Positions 34,800-43,044 of a DNA stretch of 64,000 nucleotides are shown here, one piece after another. Positions within the stretch are counted from its first letter, which is position 1, and the number at the start of each line of letters is the position of its first letter. A model generated the notes under the pieces. The model made no database searches. It was not told the origin of the DNA and worked only from the letters and a program-made list of their open reading frames with translations. The stretch comes from DSXH01 sp964532065 (lineage in GTDB: Bacteria; Bacteroidota; Ignavibacteria; Ignavibacteriales; Melioribacteraceae): NCBI GenBank assembly GCA_964532065.1, contig CAZHHG010000002.1, forward strand, positions 1-64,000. Reading direction: 5' to 3'. The position numbers and the translations under genes are program-made.

Positions 34800-35768
34800 A
34801 TGAAAAAATATTTGACAATCATTTTTGCTGTTTCGGTTCTATTCTTTCAACTTTCATGTGATGCGCCGAGATTGAATCCGCTTGATCCTTCAAGTCCCGA
34901 TTACAAGTTGACTTCAATAGATGGGATTATAAAAACAACAGCTATTCCGCAGCAACCAATTGCCGGTGTAAAAGTTTTCTGGAAGGATAAGAACCTGACT
35001 GTTCAAACAGATCAGAACGGTTATTATAAACTGGATGAATTGGTTATGAACGATGGCATGCTGATTTTTGAGAAGGATGGGTATTCTAAAGATTCGGTTA
35101 GAATTGTTTGGGCCGGTCAGAAAAATAAGCGGGAGGATCTTTCTTTAAACGCAATTCCTCAAATAAACAAATTCAATCTTTTTACAATTGTTCAGAACAG
35201 GTATGCAGATGTTCAGGATACCAGATTAACCGGTCAGGTATCGATATCGGATCCCGATAACACAATCGATACCGTCTATTTAAAGTGTGATGAACTCGGT
35301 TTTTCAAAAAAGCTCGGCTTTAGTTCTGTTCTGAATATGTTCGAAGGTACATTTACTCCTGCGGATCTCAAAGTGACTTCTCTCGATATTGTAATCGGAA
35401 AAAAATTTGAGGTAGTTACAACAGATAATGTGCGGAATACTTTTTTAACAGGCTCCACCAATGTAATGCGGATAATTAAACAGGAAGTTATAATCCGCGA
35501 ACCGTTAAATAAAATTTCGGTGAATCCGAGGCCAGTTCTTAAATGGTATCGCTTTCTTCCCGGATTCAATTTTAAATACAAAGTTGAGATTTACACGGAC
35601 GAACTCGTTCCCCGGTTGATTTGGGATAAAGAAAATATTTCCAAGGAGGACGTAGAAACAGTACCAGATTTTGATCTTTCTCCGGGCGAATATTATTGGG
35701 TTGTCTGGGCTGTGGACGATTTTCAGAACCGGTGCCGTTCTAAACCGGCATCTTTTGTGGTTAAGTGA
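34800..35768 (+). CDS. Lipoprotein with carboxypeptidase-regulatory-like domain
   Basis: 322 residues from MKKYLTIIFAVSVLFFQLSC, a lipoprotein signal with Cys20; a TTG 21 codons upstream is rejected because it would bury the signal. Residues 40-110 form a beta sandwich of the carboxypeptidase-regulatory type (GIIKTTAIPQQPIAGVKVFW...TDQNGYYKLDELV). The end resembles a fibronectin-like fold (YKVEIYTDELVPRLIWDKE...GEYYWVVWAVDD). Five bases before the sigma-54 activator gene, so it heads the signalling operon; it may sense or hold an envelope ligand. Confidence 0.82.
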   Translation: MKKYLTIIFAVSVLFFQLSCDAPRLNPLDPSSPDYKLTSIDGIIKTTAIPQQPIAGVKVFWKDKNLTVQTDQNGYYKLDELVMNDGMLIFEKDGYSKDSVRIVWAGQKNKREDLSLNAIPQINKFNLFTIVQNRYADVQDTRLTGQVSISDPDNTIDTVYLKCDELGFSKKLGFSSVLNMFEGTFTPADLKVTSLDIVIGKKFEVVTTDNVRNTFLTGSTNVMRIIKQEVIIREPLNKISVNPRPVLKWYRFLPGFNFKYKVEIYTDELVPRLIWDKENISKEDVETVPDFDLSPGEYYWVVWAVDDFQNRCRSKPASFVVK

Positions 35769-35773
35769 TATAA

Positions 35774-37264
35774 ATGAAAAATCTTGTTACTGAAAATATA
35801 AGCCATGTTAAAAATCTTTCCCGGGAAGAGTTCGAAGCTCTATACGAGTTTACGCAGATTTTAAATTCAGCAACCCGTCAGGATTCTTTAATTGAAGATA
35901 CAATCGACATTGTAATAAAGATTATTAATGCCGAACGGGGAATTTTTGTTAAATACGACGACACAACGAACAATTTTTCGATAATTACGGGAAGGAAAAT
36001 CTCGAGTGAAAATATTACGGACCTCGGCGAGTTTTCTTCGGGCATACTTCAGAAAGTAATACAGGAAAAGAAACCTCTCTTATACCACGATGTAATGAGC
36101 GACCCGCACCTTTCTCAGTTTGAAAGCGTTCAGATTCATAGAATTAAATCGGTAATCGGAGTGCCGATTAAAAGGAACGGAAAAGTCTGGGGTGTTATTA
36201 TTGCCGATAGTACGCTGGACCGCCGGGAATTCACCGAAGAGAATCTCACATTCCTCAATTTCTTTTCGAACCTGGTTTCATTAGCACTCGATAAAATTCT
36301 TAAACTCGAAGAACTGGAAAAAGAAAACATTATTCTTACTAACAAGCTCCAGTCCACGGAAGAAATTCCGGATATGATCGGTGCAAGCGTTGTTATGAGA
36401 AACCTTTCGCAACTCCTTTACAAGGTTGCTCAGACAGACGCTACAGTATTGATTGTCGGCGAGAGCGGAACCGGAAAGGAAATTGCTGCGAAAGCAATTC
36501 ATCAACTGAGCAATAGAAAGGAAAAACCTTTTCTTGCGCAGTTCTGCGGATCGATTCCGGATAATCTTCTTGAAAGCGAATTGTTCGGTTATAAAAAAGG
36601 AGCTTTCACGGGCGCTAATTCGGATAAGCAGGGACTCATCGAAGCAGCAGAAGGAGGCACTTTCTTTCTGGACGAAATAGGCGATATCTCCTCGGCTCTC
36701 CAGGCAAAACTTCTTCGTGTTCTTGAAAGCAGGGAGATTATCAGGCTCGGCGATACCAAAGTAAAAAAAGCTGATGTAAGAATTATTGCTGCTACTAATA
36801 AAGACCTCCATTCACTTACAAAGGACGGACAGTTCAGGGAGGATCTTTTTTACCGGCTTAACGTTTTTCCTATTAAAATGCCGCCGTTACGTGAAAGGAG
36901 AGACGATATCCCGATGCTGGCAAGTTACTTTGCCAGGAAGCTCGGAAGAAAGGATGTTTCCATCGACCCGTCCGCAATCAAGAAACTCGAGAATTACTAC
37001 TGGCCGGGAAACATAAGGCAGCTGATCAATGTGATTCAAAGAGCTCTGATACTTAGCGATACAAATAGAATCTCTAACGAGCATATTATAATGGAGGACA
37101 GCAGGGATGTCGCGGATTTTAATGGGACTCTTCATGAATTTGAAATGCTGCTGCTTAAAAAACGCCTCGATGAGTTTAACGGCAACCGCACACTTACCGC
37201 AAAATCTCTCGATGTTTCGGTAAGGTGGATACAACTCAAATTAAAGGAGATGGGCGAGCAATAG
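35774..37264 (+). CDS. GAF-domain sigma-54-dependent transcriptional activator
   Basis: 496 residues. GAF-like sensor (about 20-175), AAA+ domain with Walker A GESGTGKE (229-236), sigma-54 contact loop GAFTGA (276-281), Walker B FFLDE (about 297-301) and sensor II RNIRQL, then a Fis-type helix-turn-helix at the end (GNRTLTAKSLDVSVRWIQLKL). Should open sigma-54 promoters in response to a small ligand or partner bound by GAF; it has no receiver domain. Its stop (TAG) is one base from the kinase ATG. A sigma-54 promoter at 41104 lies 3.8 kb downstream and is a natural target. Confidence 0.93.
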   Translation: MKNLVTENISHVKNLSREEFEALYEFTQILNSATRQDSLIEDTIDIVIKIINAERGIFVKYDDTTNNFSIITGRKISSENITDLGEFSSGILQKVIQEKKPLLYHDVMSDPHLSQFESVQIHRIKSVIGVPIKRNGKVWGVIIADSTLDRREFTEENLTFLNFFSNLVSLALDKILKLEELEKENIILTNKLQSTEEIPDMIGASVVMRNLSQLLYKVAQTDATVLIVGESGTGKEIAAKAIHQLSNRKEKPFLAQFCGSIPDNLLESELFGYKKGAFTGANSDKQGLIEAAEGGTFFLDEIGDISSALQAKLLRVLESREIIRLGDTKVKKADVRIIAATNKDLHSLTKDGQFREDLFYRLNVFPIKMPPLRERRDDIPMLASYFARKLGRKDVSIDPSAIKKLENYYWPGNIRQLINVIQRALILSDTNRISNEHIIMEDSRDVADFNGTLHEFEMLLLKKRLDEFNGNRTLTAKSLDVSVRWIQLKLKEMGEQ

Positions 37265-37265
37265 A

Positions 37266-38840
37266 ATGCTTGGAATAACAACTGAAATATTGTTCGAGAA
37301 ATTCGAAATTCTTGAAGTCCTTAAAAAAGATGAACACGCGGCCGTTTTCCTCGCAAATCATGTTTATCTGAGCAAGAAAATTATTCTTAAAGTTCTCAAC
37401 ACGCAGAAAATATCCGACCATGCACTGGTGGAACGTTTTAAACGTGAGGCAAAACTTCTTGCTAAGCTTGATCATCCGAATATTATTAAAGTTCTCGACT
37501 TCGGAACAGCCAAAGAATATTTTTACATCTCGTTCGAATATATTGACGGCGTGAGCCTTCGCAACATATTTAAAACGAAATCGCTTGAACCCGATCAGAA
37601 AGAGAAGCTTATGGTTCAGCTCCTTAAGGCTCTCGAATTTGCGCACGCTCACCAGATAATTCACCGTGATATCAAACCAGAGAATATTTTCATTGATAAA
37701 AATCTTAATCTTAAACTCGGAGATTTCGGATTGGCTCTTTCCGCCGAGGACAACTTTGTTACTAATCCTTACTCAATCGTCGGAACCCCGAGTTATATGT
37801 CGCCTGAACAGGTTCGCGGCGCTAAATTAAATCCGCAATCCGATCTCTTCTCTGCCGGTGTTGTTTTGTTTGAAATGTTTACGGGCAGGAATCCGTTCTT
37901 AAAAGAAAACGTAAGCTTAACACTGAATGAAATAATGGGATTCGACGAGAGGAATATTTCGGATCTTGTAAAAGATTTACCGGAACAGATCGGCAAGATA
38001 CTTTCGAAACTCCTCCAGAAAAATTTGTCGAAAAGATATAATTCTGCGCGGGAAATTCTGGACGAACTGAATATTCCCGATGACCAGCCGACAATTACAG
38101 TCGAACAGTATGAAAGGGAGAGCGGGAGATCTAAAAAGCTCTTATGGCTTATGGCAATTGTTTCGGTTGTCGCAATTATGATAATAATTATGATGAAGCT
38201 GGAGAATCCTGCAGTGGAATCAATTCTAAATCCACAGAACAAAGAGATTACCAAAAGTACCGATACCGCAGGAAGAAACAATTCTGAATCCGGCATTAAT
38301 GGGGATGAAATCAATCAGGATGAAGTTAATCCCGCTAATCTTAATAAACCTCTTGTAGAACAGGAGAATAATAAAACGGATCAGGACCAAACTCAGAATC
38401 CGCCAGTTGTAAAATACGGCCAGCTCCTTGTTAATGTTCATCCACACGCAGAGGTATTTATCGACGGAGAGAAAGTCGGGGTAACTCCTTTTAATAAACC
38501 GCTGGTTTATCAGGAGGGCGAACATACAATTAAACTCGTTCATTCCGATTACCCTGTTTATTCCGATGTGGTGAATGTTGTTCAGGGAGAAACAACAAGA
38601 TTTAATATTTCTCTTGAGTCAACAATCGGGTATATCCGGTGCAGAGTTGCTCCATGGGGAAATGTCTATGTGAATGAAGATTTTAAGGGAACCACACCGC
38701 TTCCGGAAAAAGAATTGATAAGAGTGGCGCCGGGCCCTGTACGACTTGTAATAAAACACCCAAGTTATAAAGACATTGATACGGCCTTTACAATTTCACG
38801 AGGGGATACATTGAATTTCAGATTCACTTTTAAAAAATAA
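37266..38840 (+). CDS. Membrane Ser/Thr protein kinase with PEGA domains
   Basis: 524 residues. Cytoplasmic kinase domain with Lys42, HRDIKPEN (133-140) and GDFG (152-155), all key residues present. The Gly-rich loop is replaced by LKKDEHAAVF, unusual for an active kinase. One TM segment (about 294-312), then a Gln/Asn/Asp-rich linker and two PEGA repeats outside (about 387-455, 458-524; for example VFIDGEKVGVTPFNKPL). Likely signals from the envelope to cytoplasmic targets, possibly the GAF activator encoded immediately upstream. Confidence 0.93.
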   Translation: MLGITTEILFEKFEILEVLKKDEHAAVFLANHVYLSKKIILKVLNTQKISDHALVERFKREAKLLAKLDHPNIIKVLDFGTAKEYFYISFEYIDGVSLRNIFKTKSLEPDQKEKLMVQLLKALEFAHAHQIIHRDIKPENIFIDKNLNLKLGDFGLALSAEDNFVTNPYSIVGTPSYMSPEQVRGAKLNPQSDLFSAGVVLFEMFTGRNPFLKENVSLTLNEIMGFDERNISDLVKDLPEQIGKILSKLLQKNLSKRYNSAREILDELNIPDDQPTITVEQYERESGRSKKLLWLMAIVSVVAIMIIIMMKLENPAVESILNPQNKEITKSTDTAGRNNSESGINGDEINQDEVNPANLNKPLVEQENNKTDQDQTQNPPVVKYGQLLVNVHPHAEVFIDGEKVGVTPFNKPLVYQEGEHTIKLVHSDYPVYSDVVNVVQGETTRFNISLESTIGYIRCRVAPWGNVYVNEDFKGTTPLPEKELIRVAPGPVRLVIKHPSYKDIDTAFTISRGDTLNFRFTFKK

Positions 38841-38845
38841 TTTAT

Positions 38846-40165
38846 ATGAAGGTAAAAATATTCTCGTTGTTAATATTATTTCTCTTTACTCTTCAGATCT
38901 CTTCCCAGCAATATAGGTGGAGAGTTGTCGGAACAATGAAGTATCCGGTTTCGGGAGCCCAGGTTGTATACGATATTGCCTCGGGCAGTGATAAGATTTA
39001 TCTCTTCGGCGGGTATTCGGATTCACTACAGAGTGCAGTTGATTGGATCCAGGAGTATGACGTAGTTAAAAATACTTGGACTATAGTCGGGCGAATGCTT
39101 CAAACCCGTGATCAGTTCGTTGCAGATATATGGAAAAACAGCATTATGTATTTCGGAGGTACTGTTGAATCATCTACCGATAAAAATGCTATTGAGACAT
39201 GGGATTATAAAATTGTTACAAATCTGCCTTCGGTTTATGATAGGGGAAGAAATTTCGGAAGGTCTTATTCTACTGGCCAGGTGATAGGAGATAATTTTTA
39301 TATAATCGGCGGTGATGCCCAGAATCCGAGCGATACGCTCGATTATATTGTCGGCTATAATCTGAATACTAAACAGGTCGGATTTACATTCAAATCCCCC
39401 TCGTCGAATACATTAAGTCAGAGAATGACTTTTATAGTAGGAAGCAATATTTACATATTCGGCGGAGTAATGAACGGAGTAACCAACGCTATACAGAGAT
39501 TTAATATTCCGCAGCAGAGACTTGATAATTTGACAGAACAACTTCTTGAAGTTCGGGCAGCCGGATCAGCCGTTTATAATACGTTGAGTCAGAAGGGATT
39601 TATTATCGGCGGATATAACGAGAAATTGGGAGCTCTGAACACGGTTGAAGAGATAGAGTTCAGGACTGATGGAACACTCGAAATTAAACAGGGTCCTCCT
39701 CTTACATATGCCCGCACGAATCTTATGGCGGTTGCATATAAAAACGGCCTCGTTGCTGTATTCGGAGGCAGAACCGACCGTGGTCATTCCGGCAATACCG
39801 TGCCTTATGTCGAAATCCTTGAACAGGTCACTTCAGTTGAGGATGAAACAGCTGTCATCCCGCTATCTCATAAACTCTATCCGAACTATCCCAATCCTTT
39901 CAATCCTTCTACCAATATTCAGTATGAACTTGCAGACGGATCGAATATTTCTCTCGATATTTATTCGGTGCTCGGCGAACATGTAATCAATCTGGAAAAA
40001 GGATTTGCTAAAGCAGGATCGCATTCAAAGGTATGGAATGGTCTGGATAAAAACGGAAGTAAAGTACCGAGCGGAATATATTTTCTTACACTTAAAATCA
40101 GCGGGGATAGTTTTAAGAAAACCGCCGGATCAATTCAAACACAAAAAATGATTCTTATCAAATGA
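38846..40165 (+). CDS. Kelch-repeat protein with type IX secretion tail
   Basis: 439 residues. Signal peptide MKVKIFSLLILFLFTLQISS, kelch blades (IYLFGGYSD, IMYFGGTVE, FYIIGGDAQ, IYIFGGVMN, GFIIGGYNE, VAVFGGRTD) that probably form one propeller, then a sorting domain of about 90 residues: HKLYPNYPNPFNPSTNIQYEL, LDIYSVLGEHV, NGSKVPSGIYF. This tail is the type A sorting signal of the type IX secretion system. Surface-exposed or secreted; its place after the kinase suggests it is an output or ligand-binding part of the same system. Confidence 0.92.
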   Translation: MKVKIFSLLILFLFTLQISSQQYRWRVVGTMKYPVSGAQVVYDIASGSDKIYLFGGYSDSLQSAVDWIQEYDVVKNTWTIVGRMLQTRDQFVADIWKNSIMYFGGTVESSTDKNAIETWDYKIVTNLPSVYDRGRNFGRSYSTGQVIGDNFYIIGGDAQNPSDTLDYIVGYNLNTKQVGFTFKSPSSNTLSQRMTFIVGSNIYIFGGVMNGVTNAIQRFNIPQQRLDNLTEQLLEVRAAGSAVYNTLSQKGFIIGGYNEKLGALNTVEEIEFRTDGTLEIKQGPPLTYARTNLMAVAYKNGLVAVFGGRTDRGHSGNTVPYVEILEQVTSVEDETAVIPLSHKLYPNYPNPFNPSTNIQYELADGSNISLDIYSVLGEHVINLEKGFAKAGSHSKVWNGLDKNGSKVPSGIYFLTLKISGDSFKKTAGSIQTQKMILIK

Positions 40166-40971
40166 CAAGAAAACTGATAATTATATTCTTCTTCTTTTTA
40201 ACAGCTGTAATTACGGCGCAGGAAGTTACGTTCAATCAGGTTAAAGAGGAATATGAAGCGTTTGAATATGAAAAGGTTATTAATCTTTCAAATGAATTGA
40301 TAAAGCAGGGCGGTATTTCCGATTCGTTGAAAATAGAAGTTTACTTAATGAGAGTTGTATCTTTTTATTCGATCGGGGATGAATCTTCTACACAGAACAG
40401 TTTCCGCGAGATTTTGAAGATCAACAATAATTTTATTCCGGATCCTTCGAAAATATCACCCCGCCTGATCACAATTTTTGAGAATGTGAAAACCGATTTT
40501 ATTAAATCCTTGAAACCGGATCCTGCTACTAAGGACACGACGGATCAGACGCGGAAGTATTTGACCGATCCGTCTTTCAAAACTGCAATACTTAAAAATA
40601 TTTTTGTCCCGGGGTGGGGACAGTTATCAAATAACAGCGGAACAAAGGGATATCTTCTTACCGCGGCATCGTCCATTAATCTTGCGGCAATGATCTATTT
40701 TATTTTCGATTCAAATAAAAAAGAGAAAGATTATATCAACGAGATTAACCGGAATCTGATCCAGGCCAAATATGATTCATTTAACAGCTCTTACAAAACC
40801 AGAAATGTTCTTATTACCTCTTACATACTGATCTGGATTTACAGCCAGATTGATCTGCTGATCTTTAATGGCAGTGATGAAGTTTTAACTGGCGGAGTGG
40901 AAGAAAGAGTTACGTTTTCAGGAGAGAGAGGAAATCTAAATCTTAATTTTAAAATCCCGATCAGATTTTAA
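40162..40971 (+). CDS. DUF5683-type membrane protein with TPR-like N-terminus
   Basis: 269 residues. Signal or TM MTRKLIIIFFFFLTAVITA, TPR-like helices (EYEAFEYEKVINLSNELIKQ...), and then FVPGWGQLSNNSGTKGYLL, the characteristic DUF5683 motif, with TM segments at about 163-183 and 213-230. Start overlaps the kelch gene (ATGA). The family is widespread in Bacteroidota-type genomes and has no known function. Last gene of the operon. Confidence 0.82.
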   Translation: MTRKLIIIFFFFLTAVITAQEVTFNQVKEEYEAFEYEKVINLSNELIKQGGISDSLKIEVYLMRVVSFYSIGDESSTQNSFREILKINNNFIPDPSKISPRLITIFENVKTDFIKSLKPDPATKDTTDQTRKYLTDPSFKTAILKNIFVPGWGQLSNNSGTKGYLLTAASSINLAAMIYFIFDSNKKEKDYINEINRNLIQAKYDSFNSSYKTRNVLITSYILIWIYSQIDLLIFNGSDEVLTGGVEERVTFSGERGNLNLNFKIPIRF

Positions 40972-41103
40972 GCCTCGCATAATTTTCAGGCAGAACGAAA
41001 AATATTCGCACCGACCCGCATTCATTAACCAACCAGTATTTGTAAAACTCCATTTATTAACTCTTTTAGTGGTTTTTTCTTCTTAGAATTATGATCCGGC
41101 TTA

Positions 41104-41119
41104 TGGCATTCAATTTGCA
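41104..41119 (+). promoter_or_regulatory. Sigma-54 (-24/-12) promoter
   Basis: TGGCATTCAATTTGCA fits the consensus TGGCAC(N5)TTGCW with the exact GG-to-GC spacing and a single mismatch in the -24 box. By eye this is the only site of such quality in an intergenic region of the window. Expected RNA start near 41130. Two sigma-54 activators are encoded within 6.5 kb. Confidence 0.78.
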
Positions 41120-41129
41120 CATTCTTTAG

Positions 41130-41209
41130 CACACACACATCAAGGACTTAGTCCTTAAGGCTGGCGAAGGGAAAGTAAGTTTAAGAAGGTCCTTCGCCTT
41201 CTTTTTTTT
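41130..41209 (+). ncRNA. Predicted sigma-54-driven small RNA (about 80 nt)
   Basis: Begins about 12 bases after the -12 element with an unpaired CA-repeat leader (ACACACACA), then hairpin AAGGAC/GTCCTT (41142-41156, loop TTA), then an intrinsic terminator AAGAAGG/CCTTCTT (41183-41203, loop TCCTTCG) with a T-run to 41209. An alternative stem GGCGAAGG/CCTTCGCC (41163-41198) would break the terminator, so a switch is possible. No open frame fits inside. It could be a free small RNA or the attenuated leader of the STAS gene 150 bases on. Structures are seen; expression is inference. Confidence 0.55.
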
Positions 41210-41230
41210 AAATTAATTATTATCAAATTT

Positions 41231-41258
41231 TTCCGGTGTTTTTCCCGGAATAATTTTT
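41231..41258 (+). terminator. Second terminator-like hairpin
   Basis: TTCCGG and CCGGAA arms, 8-base loop, followed by TAATTTTTTTT. May back up the first terminator at 41183-41209. Confidence 0.6.
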
Positions 41259-41361
41259 TTTAGCATGACTTAGGAAGGCAATTCCCAACACCCGGTTTTT
41301 AATTAGGACATAAATTCATATATTGAACCCCCGAAAACAAACTACAATTTACTTTTAGAGA

Positions 41362-41736
41362 ATGGAATTCAAGTCGGAAAAATTCAGTGATGTGATGGTA
41401 ATTCACGTCTTTTTGACGCGGGCTACGTTAGCCAAAGCAGTTACCTTTAAGGAATATGTTAGCGGAATCGTTAACAGCGGTTCGCACAAAATAATTATTG
41501 ACCTGAGTATCTGCGAATATATCGATTCAACTTTTCTCGGTGCAATGGTTGCAATTCTTAAAAAAGTAAATTCACTTAACGGGGATTTAAGACTGGTTTA
41601 CAACAAGGAAGTACCTTCGTTATTATTTGTTCTAACGAGGATGGACAAGGTTTTTAAAACCTTTACAGCACTCGATGATGCCCTGGCAAGCTTTAATGTT
41701 TCCGGCAACAAGCCGCCTACATTAAACTGGAAATAA
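41362..41736 (+). CDS. STAS-domain anti-anti-sigma-like protein (first copy)
   Basis: 124 residues, single STAS domain. The phospho-site region reads CEYIDSTFLGAMV: Ser56/Thr57 fall where SpoIIAA has its phosphorylated Ser, with Phe in place of the usual Gly. Likely a partner-switching antagonist whose state depends on a kinase and a PP2C phosphatase. It resembles the second STAS protein at 47593-47943 over its full length. No obvious Shine-Dalgarno (AGAGA). Placed just after the sigma-54-driven RNA. Confidence 0.85.
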   Translation: MEFKSEKFSDVMVIHVFLTRATLAKAVTFKEYVSGIVNSGSHKIIIDLSICEYIDSTFLGAMVAILKKVNSLNGDLRLVYNKEVPSLLFVLTRMDKVFKTFTALDDALASFNVSGNKPPTLNWK

Positions 41737-41738
41737 CC

Positions 41739-42956
41739 TCACCTTTCCAGCTCAATAATTTTATATACTTTATCAAACTCGCGGACTCTCTCTCCACATT
41801 GAATAGTTATATTATCTCCTTTCTCAGCTGCAGCAACCAGCAAATCGTCTTTGTAAATCTCACAAACGGATAGTTCAAGGTTTCCGGTTGTGTTGCCGGT
41901 AATATAAATTGAATCCCCGCTCGAAATATTTTCCGCTTCAATCTTAATTTGAGCGATTTTACTTTTCTTATAATAGTTGACCACCTTGCCAACATATACT
42001 TTTCTTGTCGTTGCTATGCTTCCGTAACTTGCTGCATAACTTTCAGGGCCGGGCTGACCGAAATAAAATCCGGGAGAGAATCCGCGGTTATAGACTTTCT
42101 TCAATTCATTTTCCAGATCCACTTTCTTTTCCTGCGAAAGAGTATTTGAAAAATACCGCTCAATTGATTCTCTGTAAACCGAAACGGTTTTACCTATATA
42201 CTCCGGACTTCTCTTTCTTCCTTCAATTTTGAATGCGTCAATTCCCGCATCAATAAGTTTATCTATAAACCTTATTGTGCACAGGTCTTTTGGAGACAGT
42301 ATATAATCCTCCCCGACTATCATCGAAAACTTATCATCCTTGTCGATAATCTCATATTCTCTTCTGCAGGGTTGAATACATTCTCCGCGGTTAGCGCTTT
42401 TATCGAAGATCTCGTGACTCATAAAACATCTTCCGCTTACAGCAATACACATAGCGCCGTGAATAAAAGTTTCTATTTCAACATTAGTTTTCTGTTTTAT
42501 CTCGATTATTTTATCAAGAGTACACTCGCGAGCCAGAACTATTCGACCGGCACCGAGGTTTTCGAAATACCGCGCTGCCTGGGAGTTTGATATAGATGCC
42601 TGGGTGCTTATACAGAAAGGAATTCCGTATTCCCGGCATTTCATTATAACCGCATGGTCCCAGCAGATTATCATATCAACACCGGCAGATTTGGCCGCCG
42701 TTACAATCCGGTCTAGTTCTTCAAGTTCGTGTTCGAATACTATGCTGTTGAGCGTAAGATGTGTTTTAACATTCTTTTCACGGCAGGCAGAAACTATCTC
42801 CGGCAGTTCGGATATATCGAAGTTGTTTGCTTTAGCCCGCATGTTCAGGTCTTTCACACCGAAATAGATTTCATCGGCTCCGGCACTAATAGCTGTATTG
42901 AGCATTGTCCAGTTGCCGGCCGGCGCGAGCAAAAGCGGTTTTTTTCTGTTTTCCAT
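41739..42956 (-). CDS. U32-family protein (TrhP/RlhA-like RNA hydroxylation)
   Basis: 405 residues. N-terminal LLAPAGNWTMLNTAISAGADEIYFGV and the U32 signature ETFIHGAMCIAVSGRCFMS, followed by NRGECIQPCRREY with the clustered Cys residues that bind an Fe-S cluster. U32 proteins of this length (TrhP, RlhA) act in tRNA or rRNA hydroxylation rather than as proteases; TrhP-like tRNA uridine hydroxylation is the best guess. Convergent with the STAS gene, 2 bases apart. Confidence 0.9.
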   Translation of the reverse strand: MENRKKPLLLAPAGNWTMLNTAISAGADEIYFGVKDLNMRAKANNFDISELPEIVSACREKNVKTHLTLNSIVFEHELEELDRIVTAAKSAGVDMIICWDHAVIMKCREYGIPFCISTQASISNSQAARYFENLGAGRIVLARECTLDKIIEIKQKTNVEIETFIHGAMCIAVSGRCFMSHEIFDKSANRGECIQPCRREYEIIDKDDKFSMIVGEDYILSPKDLCTIRFIDKLIDAGIDAFKIEGRKRSPEYIGKTVSVYRESIERYFSNTLSQEKKVDLENELKKVYNRGFSPGFYFGQPGPESYAASYGSIATTRKVYVGKVVNYYKKSKIAQIKIEAENISSGDSIYITGNTTGNLELSVCEIYKDDLLVAAAEKGDNITIQCGERVREFDKVYKIIELER

Positions 42957-43044
42957 AAATAATATAAAGTTTCTTTTTACTACCTCAATTATAATAAAGC
43001 TTGCCGAATAATTGTTTATTTATTTTACCTTGAACTATTTTAGC

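Larger units (their letters stand above)
40972..41361. other. 390-base intergenic region
   Basis: No protein gene is seen. The first 130 bases show nothing clear; 41104-41209 hold the sigma-54 promoter and RNA; 41231-41258 a second terminator-like hairpin; the last 100 bases are AT-rich and probably carry the promoter of the STAS gene. Confidence 0.6.

Noticed and set aside
36895..36920. A sigma-54-like sequence TGGCAAGTTACTTTGCC
   Set aside because: GG-to-GC spacing is one base too long and it lies inside a coding region.
41739..42956. Collagenase-like protease
   Set aside because: U32 signature with Cys cluster matches TrhP/RlhA-type RNA hydroxylation proteins better than a peptidase.
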